Shown here one piece after another: positions 15,679-23,757 of a stretch of 30,816 nt of DNA. Each line of letters starts with the position of its first letter. Position 1 is the stretch's first letter. The notes beneath the pieces were generated by a model. The model was given only the letters and a program-made list of their open reading frames with translations, was not told the DNA's origin and did no database searches. Source of the stretch: a virus. Made by a program: the position numbers and the translations under genes. The stretch lies in the IMG/VR virus record IMGVR_UViG_3300025630_000035, positions 1 to 30,816 of that record. The stretch is one strand, 5' to 3'.

Positions 15679-16467
15679 TCAGACGGTGCCGACTACGAGG
15701 AACGCAAAATCCATATCCGTGGGGCTACCGCTGGAGTTGTTGGTGGTGATCGTGAAGGTGGTCGTAGTCTTGGAGCTAACCTGAGCGAACGCGTCAACAG
15801 CAAAGCCGCTGACAAACACACTGTAATTGGCAGAGCTCATGGTGACGTTGAGCGTTACGTCGGCTACGCCCACACCCGTACGCACAACGTCGGACAAGTT
15901 GTTGAAGTCGGGCACCGTCAAAGTGCCGTTGTTGGCCACTGTCCCTCTGGCCACCGGGATGTAGCCCGTTGACTGTAGTGCAGTAACCACCTGCGTGGTC
16001 GTCAGATCCTCAACATCCCCAGACCCTGCGGTGACGCGCCCACGTATGCGGTTAGTGGCTATGTCAGCCAGTTTTGCGTTGGTGACGCTGCCGTTGGCCA
16101 GTTTTGCCGTGGTCACATTGGCGTCGAGTATTTTCGCTGTAGTGACGCTGTCATCCAGCAGCACCGCATCAGACACGGCGTCCTGCACAGAGGCGGCGTT
16201 CACCCGCAGGCTAACGGCGGTCCCGGCCGCAAAGCCGGAAGCCGAGGTCCCGTCCTGAGCACGCGTCACTGTCAGAGCGTTGCCTGAACGGGCAGTGACC
16301 TTAACGATCTCCGTGGTGCCGGCGGTCGTATAGAGCGTAGCGTAGAAATACTCGCCAGAGGTCAGAGTAGGGAACTGGCTGCCGTCGACCACGGTCAAGC
16401 CAACATCAGACGCTGTGGCGGCTGTGGCCAGCGTGCTGTCGGCGTTATTGCTTAGCTTGACACCCAT
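15679..16467 (-). CDS. Two-domain fibre-like protein with domains shared with neighbouring genes, 262 aa
   Basis: I chose ATG at 16467 (MGVKLSNNAD) because the paralogous gene at 16475-16801 begins at the same point. Residues 1-100 match that 108-aa protein throughout (LSNNADSTLATAAT against ITNNATTTLAAAIS; VTARSGNALTVTRAQ against VTARTDDAMTITRAQ). Residues 109-133 are three copies of a 10-residue S/NVTTAKL-type repeat. Residues about 129-262 match the C-terminal domain of the 389-aa protein at 19363-20532 (NAKLADIATNRIRGR against NAKLAHMATNTIKGR, and both ending in TDMDF.F.V). It is a modular virion surface or fibre protein. Confidence 0.8.
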   Translation of the reverse strand: MGVKLSNNADSTLATAATASDVGLTVVDGSQFPTLTSGEYFYATLYTTAGTTEIVKVTARSGNALTVTRAQDGTSASGFAAGTAVSLRVNAASVQDAVSDAVLLDDSVTTAKILDANVTTAKLANGSVTNAKLADIATNRIRGRVTAGSGDVEDLTTTQVVTALQSTGYIPVARGTVANNGTLTVPDFNNLSDVVRTGVGVADVTLNVTMSSANYSVFVSGFAVDAFAQVSSKTTTTFTITTNNSSGSPTDMDFAFLVVGTV

Positions 16468-16474
16468 GTCGGCC

Positions 16475-16801
16475 TCACAGAAGCAGGAAATCAAGACCGT
16501 CGATGTGGTCCTGAAGGTTGGCTGCGGTGACGCGGATTTCGAACCTGCTGTTCACAGGAAACGCTATGGCCAATGTGCCTGCCTGAGCCCGCGTGATAGT
16601 CATAGCATCATCGGTGCGTGCAGTCACGCTAACAATCTCATAGTTGTTGTTGGTGTCCTGCAACGTAGCTTGGAAGGAGTCACCAACGCCCAACGATGGG
16701 AACAGTGCCCCCGTACCCGAAGCGACCGTCACAGCCGTATCCGTACTGGAAATCGCCGCAGCTAAGGTAGTCGTAGCATTGTTGGTTATCTTGAGTGCCA
16801 T
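16475..16801 (-). CDS. Small virion protein, paralogous to the N terminus of the next gene, 108 aa
   Basis: The ATG at 16801 gives MALKITNNA. The fold appears to be a small beta domain with VTVASGTGALFPSL, a YEIVSVTAR strand and MTITRAQAGT, followed by an R(V)NAA..LQD-type C terminus. The whole length is similar to residues 1-100 of the 262-aa protein immediately downstream, so the pair arose by duplication. This domain type is common in phage structural clusters. Its function is probably attachment to the virion or a fibre base. Gaps to both neighbours are seven bases. Confidence 0.78.
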   Translation of the reverse strand: MALKITNNATTTLAAAISSTDTAVTVASGTGALFPSLGVGDSFQATLQDTNNNYEIVSVTARTDDAMTITRAQAGTLAIAFPVNSRFEIRVTAANLQDHIDGLDFLLL

Positions 16802-16808
16802 GCCATCC

Positions 16809-17579
16809 TCACGCGAATTTGGGCCCTGAGGCCACCATGACGCCACGCCCGGCGTTCAGATTGGCCTGAGCGCGGCGCATACCGACCTCACGCACAAGCT
16901 GCTTGGAGTGGTACGCGGCCAGCTCCCTATCCGCCCACTGCACGTTCGGGATAACCAGCAAGTGCTGCAGCGCCCCGTGGATGATGGTGTCCTCCAGATC
17001 GTCCAGCACGTCTTGGTCCATGCCAGTTGCCGTGCGGGTTGGTTTTACGGCGTATATCATGCGCATAGTGTAGGTGCGCTCGTTGTCCGGCATAGGCAAC
17101 ACAACGTATTTGTCTGGAGTGAGCTGAGTGATTGCTCTGGGCGTGGATGCGTCGGCCACGACTGCGTCGGGCAGCACGAACGTCGGGTTCTCGTTGAACA
17201 CCGCTTCGTTGTAGCTATCGGTGTTGTACGCACCATCGGGCGTGGAAGACCACAAGGTGGAGGCCGCCTGTCCGCTGTACAGGTCCGCCCACTCGGGGAA
17301 CCGGTATAGGGCGTCTTCCAGTGGCAGCCGGTCCAGTGGGTAGTCGTTGACGAAGGCGGCAAACAAGATGTGCACATCCGTGTCGGCAGGCTTCTCGAAT
17401 GCGTATTCGGGTACCCCGGGCAACAGTGCAAATGTGGGCTGGGCCACGCGCCACAGCAACGTGCGCTCACACGCCCGACGGGCCGCATCTGCTAGATACT
17501 GCAGCATCATCTTGTTGGGGCAGCCGGGTACACTGGGGGCCAGACGCGGCAGCAGGTCACTGAACAGGCGAGTGGGCAT
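16809..17579 (-). CDS. Putative adaptor / tail connector protein, 256 aa
   Basis: The product starts MPTRLFSDLLPRLAPSVPGC, with a helical region (MMLQYLADAARRACERTLLWR) and then alternating strands (PEYAFEKPADTDVHILFAAF). It closes with long helices (TIIHGALQHLLVIPNV, ELAAYHSKQLVREVGMRR) and GVMVASGPKFA. The mixed beta body between helices and its place between the DUF6682-like adaptor and the nozzle-side genes suggest a connector or tubular-A-like component. The family is familiar to me only as an uncharacterised virion protein. It is coupled to the upstream gene by TGATG. Confidence 0.72.
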   Translation of the reverse strand: MPTRLFSDLLPRLAPSVPGCPNKMMLQYLADAARRACERTLLWRVAQPTFALLPGVPEYAFEKPADTDVHILFAAFVNDYPLDRLPLEDALYRFPEWADLYSGQAASTLWSSTPDGAYNTDSYNEAVFNENPTFVLPDAVVADASTPRAITQLTPDKYVVLPMPDNERTYTMRMIYAVKPTRTATGMDQDVLDDLEDTIIHGALQHLLVIPNVQWADRELAAYHSKQLVREVGMRRAQANLNAGRGVMVASGPKFA

Positions 17580-18223
17580 CAGCTAACCTTCTCCTTGTCC
17601 AGCCCGGCGTATTCGTCGTCGGTCGTTTCTCTGGACCCAGCGGACAGGGCAAGGCCCTGCGTAAACGAGTCGAGGAACAGTTTGGCCCTGTTTGAGTTGA
17701 CGTGTTCGTCGTCGATCGACGCAGCCAAGAACGTAGTCCCGTCTACCACGACGGAGAAGTAGGCGTCGGAGGGGGCCGTTATGGTGTCGTTCAGGCCATA
17801 TTCTGTTGGTATCTGTGCGTACTCCGCCAGCACGGTCGTACCAGACGTAGGCGGGGGGTACAGGAAATACGTGTTCGGAGACCGGGGGTGCCGCATGAAG
17901 TTGACCGGGGTGCCCGATGCCTCGGCACGCCACCCGGGCAACACCTTGTCAAGCGTTTCGCGGCTGACCTCCGTGATGGCGTCCCCGCCCGTGACGCTGA
18001 AGATTTCGACCAAGCGAACCGAGTCCGACGGCATGGTCTGGACGGTCGTGTCAGCGGTAGTGGCTATATCCCCGATGGTGGAAAACAGATCCGGACGCAA
18101 ATTCGCCACCCGCTTCAGAGTCTGGTTCACAAACCCCAGAAGCAGTGTGTCCGACATACGAACAGGGACAGACGAGTCACTGACCAGTCGTCGAACCTCG
18201 GTTATGACCTGCGTCGGTGTCAT
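17579..18223 (-). CDS. Head-tail adaptor, DUF6682-like, 214 aa
   Basis: The N terminus (MTPTQVITEVRRLVSDSS, then DTLLLGFVNQTLKRVANLRPDLF) has the pattern of the phage adaptor family DUF6682: a helix, a turn and a second helix ending in RPDLF. The middle is beta-rich (SVRLVEIFSV, FLYPPPTSGTTVLAEYAQIP). The C-terminal helices (AASIDDEHVNSNRAKLFLDSF) complete an adaptor-like ring subunit. These proteins sit under the portal and connect it to the tail. TGATG overlaps at both ends imply stoichiometric expression with its neighbours. Confidence 0.78.
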   Translation of the reverse strand: MTPTQVITEVRRLVSDSSVPVRMSDTLLLGFVNQTLKRVANLRPDLFSTIGDIATTADTTVQTMPSDSVRLVEIFSVTGGDAITEVSRETLDKVLPGWRAEASGTPVNFMRHPRSPNTYFLYPPPTSGTTVLAEYAQIPTEYGLNDTITAPSDAYFSVVVDGTTFLAASIDDEHVNSNRAKLFLDSFTQGLALSAGSRETTDDEYAGLDKEKVS

Positions 18224-18504
18224 CAGTCAGTCGCCAGTCCTTGCGAAGCATCGGCCGAAATCTCTGGGGCCACGTGGGTAGTATCGGGTTCTTTGGTCTC
18301 CAGAGCAAGCCCGGTACTCTTACGCCGAGCCCTAGACCTCTTTGCCTTGGTGACCTGCTTCTTGTTGACGAACTGCTCCGGGAATGCCTGTAGCCCGGTA
18401 ACCTCTTCGCACATAGGGTTTGCCGCCTGATAGCGGTTCCACCTGTAGATGGTACCATCCCTCTTGTTGCGAAGGAACAACTCGTCTTCTGCAATGGTTC
18501 CCAT
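18223..18504 (-). CDS. Small basic hypothetical protein, 93 aa
   Basis: The N-terminal 45 residues form a compact segment (LFLRNKRDGTIYRWNRYQAANPMCEEVTG, quoted only in part here: GTIYRWNRYQAANP). It is followed by a basic stretch (KKQVTKAKRSRARRKS) and an acidic/polar tail. Similar short proteins with a 'dG.iy.w....a.np..e.vt' start are found among head-completion genes of other phages, without known function. Its stop overlaps the adaptor start. It may be a minor head or neck protein. Confidence 0.7.
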   Translation of the reverse strand: MGTIAEDELFLRNKRDGTIYRWNRYQAANPMCEEVTGLQAFPEQFVNKKQVTKAKRSRARRKSTGLALETKEPDTTHVAPEISADASQGLATD

Positions 18505-18515
18505 GCGTCCTCTCC

Positions 18516-19346
18516 TTAGCTTGATGCGCCCTTGATGATGACGAAGCTCAGCACAGGGGCGTCAGTGCCTGTTGTTGGCAAGGTACCACCGCCCAGATTG
18601 TCCACGGATATGTCGGCCCGGCCGGTCTGTATGTCTACGACCTGCACGGCGTACTGCTCCGGGTTGGCCGCCGTGGTAGTGCGAATATTGACGATAAGAA
18701 CGTCGTCCGCACCGATATAGCTGTTGGTCAACGTGAAGATGTCTGCCCCACTACCCGATATGGTGCCGTCGAACAACGTAATAGCCCCCGAAGGAGCATC
18801 CAGTGTGACCCCTGTTGTGCGGCTCGTGGCCTGCACGACAGTCCCGCCGTTGCCAGTGGTTACACCGATCGAGCCATTGGCGAGAATATTGGTCCCCGTT
18901 ACTGCCGCCGGAGTGCTACCGCCGATGACAATGTCATTGATCGTGCCGCCAGTGAGCGCCACCGCATCGGACGCCTGCGTGGCAATAGTGCCGAGGCCCA
19001 GATTCGTGCGGGCACCAGAAGCCGTGGATGCCCCGGTCCCTCCGTCTGCGATGGCAATGTCAGTGATGCCCGTAATGACGCCGCCTGTGAAGGCCACGTT
19101 AGCACTTGCCAGTGCCCCAGTGCCATTAGGCGTTACAGTCACATTGCCGTTAGTGTCGATTGACGAAATGACGTTGCCGTCGATGCGGATATTGTCAACG
19201 CTAGCAGAACCAGTCCCCACCTTGAGCGCCGTAGCGGTACCCACGGCGCTGAGCACGGACTTCTCCGTAGCCTCTGGGCCACCATCTACATGCAGCAGCT
19301 GGTCGAAGGTGTCTTTGATCTCTGTGGCTGACAGGTTCGTAGGCAT
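18516..19346 (-). CDS. Fibre-like virion protein with GGTGASTASGAR motif, 276 aa
   Basis: The product has the low-complexity beta signature of phage fibres: IDGNVISSIDTNGNVTVTPN, then IADGGTGASTASGARTNLGL, a motif repeated in countless tail-fibre and head-fibre proteins. The C-terminal domain (FTLTNSYIGADDVLIVNI, ending LSFVIIKGASS) looks like a small jelly-roll. The N terminus (MPTNLSATEIKDTFDQLLHVDGG) is a common attachment segment in this protein class. It probably forms a homotrimer on the virion. Receptor binding cannot be judged from sequence. Confidence 0.8.
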   Translation of the reverse strand: MPTNLSATEIKDTFDQLLHVDGGPEATEKSVLSAVGTATALKVGTGSASVDNIRIDGNVISSIDTNGNVTVTPNGTGALASANVAFTGGVITGITDIAIADGGTGASTASGARTNLGLGTIATQASDAVALTGGTINDIVIGGSTPAAVTGTNILANGSIGVTTGNGGTVVQATSRTTGVTLDAPSGAITLFDGTISGSGADIFTLTNSYIGADDVLIVNIRTTTAANPEQYAVQVVDIQTGRADISVDNLGGGTLPTTGTDAPVLSFVIIKGASS

Positions 19347-19362
19347 GGATCAGTCCTAATGG

Positions 19363-20532
19363 TTATGCTGGCGTGCCGTGGACCACGAAGAAGAAGTCCA
19401 TATCCGTAGCCGCCCCGCCGGAGTTGTCCGTACGTATAGTGAAGCCGGTAGTGGACTGCGCCGTGATGTTGACGAAGGCGTCGAAGTTCACTGCCATGGC
19501 ATGGATTGTGTAATCAGACGAGCTCAGCGTAGTGTCCAGAGTCACCGCTATGATGCCTGTTCCCGTCCTGTTGATGGATGTGACACCCACGCTCTCGGTT
19601 ATGGACGCGCTTCCGTTGTTGGCGATCTTGGCCCTAGCCGTAGCCATAAGCCCCGACGACTGCAGGATAGTGATGACCTGTGCTGCCGTCAGGTCTTCCA
19701 CGTCGCCTGTACCGGCGGTGGTGCGTCCCTTGATGGTGTTAGTGGCCATGTGGGCCAGCTTGGCGTTGGTAACAGCCTCGTCCGCCAAGCCCGTGCTGGT
19801 GAGTTCCTCGTAGGCCGGATCCGCGCCCGCACCGTTCGTGACCAGTGGGAGGCCGTCTGTGCCGGCAGCCAGCTCGGTAGGTGTGCCGGTAGAGGCATAG
19901 TAGGGTATCCCACCTTGAGTGCCGTGAGACCACTTGGCAAGCGTGACGCTGTTGTCCGCCACAAACGTAGTGGCTGACTGCCACGCCGCTCCGTCCCACA
20001 CCTTCAGGACCCCAGCGGTCGTGTCGAAGAATAAAGCTCCTGTGGCCAGCGCATCCCCATCGTTGTCGACGGACGGCTCACTGGACTTGGCTCCGAGGTA
20101 GGCATCGTCGAAGCTATCGTAGGAAGCGGCAGCAGCTGCGGCCGAAGCGGCTGCGTTGGTCTCCGCTGTCTCTGCGTTGGTCTCCGCTGTCTCTGCCGCT
20201 GCTTGGGCGGCCACAGCCGCATCACGCGCAGAGATAACGTTGTCGATATTCACCCAAGCCGCGCCGTCGTACACCCCGTATTTATCAGACACGGTGTTGT
20301 AGTAAGCGTCCCCCTCTTGCAGGGAAGAGCCATCCAGACGTTGCGTCGGGTCGGAGGTCAGTGTTCCCACGAAATACTGCACGGCCAGATCGCCCTGCAG
20401 GCCAGCAGCCAGCTGCGAACGGGAGATACGCTTCGTGGTATTAGCGTCGGTATCGAAGATAAGGATGTCGTCGTCGTTGGCACTGTTGGCCCCGGACAAC
20501 GCCGTCAAACTAGAGATTCTCGTTCCGGGCAT
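19363..20532 (-). CDS. Tail- or head-fibre protein with coiled-coil and YDSFDDAYLGAK motif, 389 aa
   Basis: The N terminus (MPGTRISSLTALSGANSAND) is a typical virion-anchoring start. Residues 108-137 are an Ala/Glu/Asn/Thr coiled coil with repeated AETNAE units, followed by YDSFDDAYLGAK (138-149) and GDALATGALFFDTTAGVLKV, an order seen in many podovirus fibre proteins. Residues 255-389 are a beta domain shared with the 262-aa protein at 15679-16467. GGAGG lies eight bases before the ATG. A UUCG-capped hairpin separates this gene from the head genes. It is likely trimeric. Confidence 0.83.
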   Translation of the reverse strand: MPGTRISSLTALSGANSANDDDILIFDTDANTTKRISRSQLAAGLQGDLAVQYFVGTLTSDPTQRLDGSSLQEGDAYYNTVSDKYGVYDGAAWVNIDNVISARDAAVAAQAAAETAETNAETAETNAAASAAAAAASYDSFDDAYLGAKSSEPSVDNDGDALATGALFFDTTAGVLKVWDGAAWQSATTFVADNSVTLAKWSHGTQGGIPYYASTGTPTELAAGTDGLPLVTNGAGADPAYEELTSTGLADEAVTNAKLAHMATNTIKGRTTAGTGDVEDLTAAQVITILQSSGLMATARAKIANNGSASITESVGVTSINRTGTGIIAVTLDTTLSSSDYTIHAMAVNFDAFVNITAQSTTGFTIRTDNSGGAATDMDFFFVVHGTPA

Positions 20533-20553
20533 ACAGCAACCCTCCAGATAGCG

Positions 20554-20575
20554 GTGAGGCCCCGAAGGGCCTCAC
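20554..20575 (-). other. UUCG-capped hairpin between head and fibre genes
   Basis: A perfect 9-bp stem (GTGAGGCCC with GGGCCTCAC) closes a TTCG loop as read on the minus strand, the very stable C(UUCG)G tetraloop. No T-run follows, so it is not a classic terminator. It may stabilise the 3' end of the capsid message or attenuate transcription into the fibre genes. Confidence 0.8.
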
Positions 20576-20580
20576 ACACC

Positions 20581-21003
20581 TTACGACGGCAGCAGCGGGA
20601 TGGTGAACCAGTTCGTGGCGTCGATGGCCACAAACACGGCGCTGGTCTTGGCCGCCATGCTGATCGCACCAGTGGTAGCTGTACCACTGTTGATGGAGTC
20701 ACTGGCACCCGGATAGACCTTCAGGATGGCGTTGGCGGCGTCAGCGTTCTTGAGAAAGATGACGCTTCCAGCCACGGCGGTCGGGAGCTTGACGCCCTTG
20801 GTGCCGTCAGCACCAGTGGCATGGACAATGCCGTAGTCCGTGATCGCTGTCGCGTCACTGTTGGAGCTGCCGGCAGATGCAACAGCCGCCACCGGCATGG
20901 TGATGTTGCCAGTGACATCGCCGGTGACAGCACCGGCAACAGTATCGGCTTCGACGGCGATCGCCTTCAGCCGAGAGTAGGTAACCCCGGGATTAACAGC
21001 CAC
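20581..21003 (-). CDS. Probable head decoration / minor structural protein, 140 aa
   Basis: The product has an Ala/Val/Gly/Thr-rich body with strands such as VIFLKNADAANAILKVYPGA and ISMAAKTSAVFVAIDATNWF, ending TIPLLPS. The pattern 'lKN.d.a...LkvYP....sin......is....tsa.F.a.d...W' occurs in small phage head proteins that follow the major capsid gene. It lies two genes after the capsid gene, between two UUCG-capped hairpins. Decoration or head-fibre base is the likely role by position. Confidence 0.75.
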   Translation of the reverse strand: MAVNPGVTYSRLKAIAVEADTVAGAVTGDVTGNITMPVAAVASAGSSNSDATAITDYGIVHATGADGTKGVKLPTAVAGSVIFLKNADAANAILKVYPGASDSINSGTATTGAISMAAKTSAVFVAIDATNWFTIPLLPS

Positions 21004-21031
21004 GATGGTCTCCTTTCCTTTGAGGTAGGTA

Positions 21032-21051
21032 TAGGGGGCCGAAGCCCCCTA
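21032..21051 (-). other. UUCG-capped hairpin between two head genes
   Basis: On the minus strand TAGGGGGC pairs with GCCCCCTA around a TTCG loop, an 8-bp stem with the C(UUCG)G cap. It begins just downstream of the 148-aa gene and precedes the ribosome site of the 140-aa gene. No T-run follows. Confidence 0.8.
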
Positions 21052-21054
21052 CCC

Positions 21055-21501
21055 TTATTCGCCCACGTCGGCCATGACCACCCAAGCGCGGATGACTGCA
21101 TCGGTCGGCATCGCCGTGGCGAACGACAGATCCAGCGTATCAGCAGAGCTGTACAGCGTCGGGTTGGCCAGATTGGAAGCCGAGAACGCCAGAGCGTTAT
21201 TGGCGACACCAGTGGCGTAGGTGACGGAACCGTCGGTGAGCCCGAAGGTGCCGGTCGTATTGGTCGACTCCACGGTGGTGACCTCGAGGCCGGCAGTCAG
21301 CACGACAGAGCCCGCCGGGATGCGAAGCACCTGCAGCGTGTCCGAAGTGGTGAGCGCCGAGACTCCGGCGGTGGCACGATCAGCGATGATGGTAGCGAAG
21401 TTCAACTCCACATCCAGCTTGGTGACCGACCACGTACCGCTCTCGGGGAACGCGTCGGCGTTCCCCTTGTTGAAGCCGTGGGTATCAGTATATGCAACCA
21501 T
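21055..21501 (-). CDS. Probable capsid decoration protein, 148 aa
   Basis: The gene lies directly after the major capsid gene, where decoration or capsid-stabilising proteins are usual. AAAGGAG precedes the ATG. The N terminus is polar (MVAYTDTHGFNKGNADAFPE), and the rest is beta-rich: TLQVLRIPAGSVVLTAGLEV, then FGLTDGSVTYATG, and a final IRAWVVMADVGE. The 'lrIPaGs.Vl.agl.V' segment is familiar from phage structural proteins with a small jelly-roll. No other motif is visible. Confidence 0.77.
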   Translation of the reverse strand: MVAYTDTHGFNKGNADAFPESGTWSVTKLDVELNFATIIADRATAGVSALTTSDTLQVLRIPAGSVVLTAGLEVTTVESTNTTGTFGLTDGSVTYATGVANNALAFSASNLANPTLYSSADTLDLSFATAMPTDAVIRAWVVMADVGE

Positions 21502-21520
21502 AGTCGTAACTCCTTTCTGC

Positions 21521-21546
21521 GTTCAGAGGACGCTTATCCTCAGAAC
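21521..21546 (-). other. Hairpin at the end of the major capsid gene
   Basis: On the minus strand GTTC-T-GAGGA pairs with TCCTC-T-GAAC around a 6-base loop, giving nine base pairs with one T-T mismatch. It includes the capsid stop codon and precedes the ribosome site of the decoration gene. No T-run follows, so transcript protection is more likely than termination. Confidence 0.55.
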
Positions 21547-22463
21547 GAGATGACGGCCTGAGCGATGGCTTCCGGCTTCACAACCTTGTAGCCGTACACC
21601 TGCAGCCCACGGATGATGTTCCCGAAGGTATTCTGCGAACGCAGAGTCTCCATCTCCGTCATCTGGGATGCGAAGGTGAAGCCCATCTTGTGGCCGGCGA
21701 TGATGTTGTACTCGCCACCAGACACAGACAGGTTGTGGGACACATAGACCATGAAGCGGTCGATCATGCCGAGGCGGCCGTTGCGGAGCACCGACACGCC
21801 GTCACCGGACAGCGAGGCATCCTTCAGCTCGGACTTCTTGATGAGCCCCGCCATCTTCGCCGGAATGACGAGGTAGCGATCCGACTCCGGAGCGTTGGCC
21901 TCATCCAGCACGGTGCCCATGTCGACGATCAGGTCGGTCACGGCGGTCGTGCTGCTTGCACCGTCGTTGGTGACCGTCAGCGGCGAACCCGTCACACCCA
22001 GATTGAACGACGAGGTCTGCGCACCAGCGGTGGTTCCCTTGTTGCTCGAGCTGATGTCGGTCAGCATGTCGGTCAGGACACGAGAGTCGATGGCGATCTT
22101 CATACGCTCGGAAGCGTCCTTGGACCACATATCCATCAGCTTGATGTCCGACTGGACCTTGTCCACGTCGTCTTCGATGCAGGCGAAGTATTCGCCCTTG
22201 TCGATGAGGAGCTGCAGCTTCGGCTTGTCGGGGTTCTCGACGGTGAGCGCCTGACCCTTGACGTAATCACGGATCGTGATCTCCGGCGTGGTGCGGATAT
22301 TCACGGTATCACCGTGGGCCTTGATCTCGCCCTCGTAGTCCGTGTTGGAAATCCAGCTCAGGACAGTCGCATCGTAGAAATTCTCGATGAGCTTGCCCGA
22401 CCAGATCTCGGGGATGAAGTTGCCGCTATAGTTCGGGCGACCTCCAGCAGTGGGAAAAGACAT
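21540..22463 (-). CDS. Major capsid protein (HK97-fold, P22-coat-like group)
   Basis: The 307-aa product has the typical text of a short-tailed-phage coat protein: a start with PEIWSGKLIENFYDATVLSW (residues about 18-37), NTDYEGEI, GDTVNIRTTPEITIRDYVKG, and LLIDKGEYFACIEDDVDKVQ. A mid-protein YLVIPAKM segment, a DRFMVYVSHNL strand and a C-terminal GLQVYGYKVVKPEAI follow. These mark the N-arm, E-loop/P-domain and A-domain order of HK97-fold capsids. It follows the scaffold gene by 20 bases. It assembles the icosahedral shell around the scaffold. Confidence 0.93.
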   Translation of the reverse strand: MSFPTAGGRPNYSGNFIPEIWSGKLIENFYDATVLSWISNTDYEGEIKAHGDTVNIRTTPEITIRDYVKGQALTVENPDKPKLQLLIDKGEYFACIEDDVDKVQSDIKLMDMWSKDASERMKIAIDSRVLTDMLTDISSSNKGTTAGAQTSSFNLGVTGSPLTVTNDGASSTTAVTDLIVDMGTVLDEANAPESDRYLVIPAKMAGLIKKSELKDASLSGDGVSVLRNGRLGMIDRFMVYVSHNLSVSGGEYNIIAGHKMGFTFASQMTEMETLRSQNTFGNIIRGLQVYGYKVVKPEAIAQAVISF

Positions 22464-22483
22464 GGGATTACTCCGGTTTCACG

Positions 22484-23497
22484 TCATCCATTGACAATGC
22501 GACCATCCTGCTGTGCAGCGAAGATGTCGCGCTCAACAGCAGCGCGTTCGTCATTCCGCCCAGCATACTTCCCAGAGCTGACATCCCGGTAGAACGCGGC
22601 AATGTCTTGTGGTGTGTATGTCTTGGGCTCGCTGGTTTGGCTGCCACTGCCCGAGCGACCCCGCCCGGGAGAGACCTGCTTTTCCAGCTCGGAACTGGTA
22701 CGCGCTGCCCGATTTTCACGAGCAGCCGGCACCGAGTTACCCTTCCACGCTGTGAAGAACGCAGCAACACGCTTGGCATCGAGATTCTGCTGGGCAGCCT
22801 CCAGATGAGTCTGGCGTGCGATCCCCGTCAGGGGGTCTGTGTCGAGCAACCACGACTGAAAGTCGGGGTCATCGTTCGTCGTCTGCCAATCGGGTACATA
22901 CTGCTGTAGGTCATCCCAGAACTTCTGACCGCTGTTGACGGTGTTCTGCTGAGACAGCTGGTTGACAGTTGGCACGACCGTAGTCTGCATCTGCCGCACC
23001 AAGTTGGTAAGCTCGTCAATGGTCTTCTGCTGCTGCCTCGCCTCTTCCTTGTAGACCCGCCGCATGACATCAATCGAGTCACCGTAGTCTTCAATGTCCT
23101 CCTCTGTGAGGAGGGGCTTGGCATCATCTTCCTGACCACCCGTCTGTGTCGAGCTGCTGTTTATGGTCTGCAGCAACTCTTCCATCTGGGTAACGCGCTT
23201 GTCCAACTCCTGTTTCTCAGCACGAAGCCGGGGAACCTCAGCGTTGTACATGCCCTGAAGGGTACGATAACGCTGCTCGAAGCTGTTGTCTCCACCACCG
23301 TCCGACTGCCTATGCTCTTCGGCAGCAGGTTTGGATGCAGATTCCTTTGGTGTAGCAGTGATCGTCGGTCCGGCATCCGCAGGCGCAGCCGAGGTATCCT
23401 TGTCGGCAGTGTCACCACCGCCTTCCTCGCCATTCTGGCCTTCGAACATCTTGTCGACCGCTTCTTTCTGCTTCTGGATCTGCGCGGGTAGTGCCAT
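22484..23497 (-). CDS. Scaffolding protein, 337 aa
   Basis: The gene lies between portal-side genes and the capsid gene, the standard scaffold position. The product is charged, poor in Cys and mostly helical. Residues 1-70 are acidic/polar and probably disordered. Residues about 70-110 are coiled coil (YRTLQGMYNAEVPRLRAEKQ), and about 145-180 another helix (VYKEEARQQQKTIDELTNLV). The C terminus has helical segments ending FYRDVSSGKYAGR...IFAAQQDGRIVNG, a pattern common in phage scaffolds. No protease motif is evident. It would direct procapsid assembly and be lost on maturation. Confidence 0.85.
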   Translation of the reverse strand: MALPAQIQKQKEAVDKMFEGQNGEEGGGDTADKDTSAAPADAGPTITATPKESASKPAAEEHRQSDGGGDNSFEQRYRTLQGMYNAEVPRLRAEKQELDKRVTQMEELLQTINSSSTQTGGQEDDAKPLLTEEDIEDYGDSIDVMRRVYKEEARQQQKTIDELTNLVRQMQTTVVPTVNQLSQQNTVNSGQKFWDDLQQYVPDWQTTNDDPDFQSWLLDTDPLTGIARQTHLEAAQQNLDAKRVAAFFTAWKGNSVPAARENRAARTSSELEKQVSPGRGRSGSGSQTSEPKTYTPQDIAAFYRDVSSGKYAGRNDERAAVERDIFAAQQDGRIVNG

Positions 23498-23541
23498 TTG
23501 TGTACGCTCCTATCGGTATGCGTGGTGTACCGGCTATCCTG

Positions 23542-23757
23542 TCAGGATTTTGCCGCTAGATCAGGGGCCTTGTGCAACAAGTTGCGGAGCTCTTTGAGTA
23601 CTTGGCACCGCCCCTGCGCGTGTGCCACGTTCTGCCCAACATTGGGCAGTTGCTCCAATTCATGCATGTACCACGAGTCTACCCACGTATACAAGTGTGG
23701 GAATTGCCTGACTACCGTGGCCATGGCCTTTACCGTGTCGGGGTCTGGCTGTTTCAT
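23542..23757 (-). CDS. Small conserved-type protein between portal and scaffold, 71 aa
   Basis: The ATG at 23757 overlaps the portal stop (ATGA). The product (residues 14-66: TVVRQFPHLYTWVDSWYMHE, then AHAQGRCQVLKELRNLL) follows a pattern of small phage proteins, 'FP.l..W...w...EL..LP....n...aQGR.qvL.eL...L', that often occupy this spot. The function is unknown. It may help portal or scaffold assembly. Confidence 0.75.
   Translation of the reverse strand: MKQPDPDTVKAMATVVRQFPHLYTWVDSWYMHELEQLPNVGQNVAHAQGRCQVLKELRNLLHKAPDLAAKS

Noticed and set aside
20203-21561. Plus-strand open frame of about 450 codons
   Set aside because: It lies opposite parts of four structural genes and their hairpins, with a His/Arg/Gly-rich composition typical of a shadow frame.
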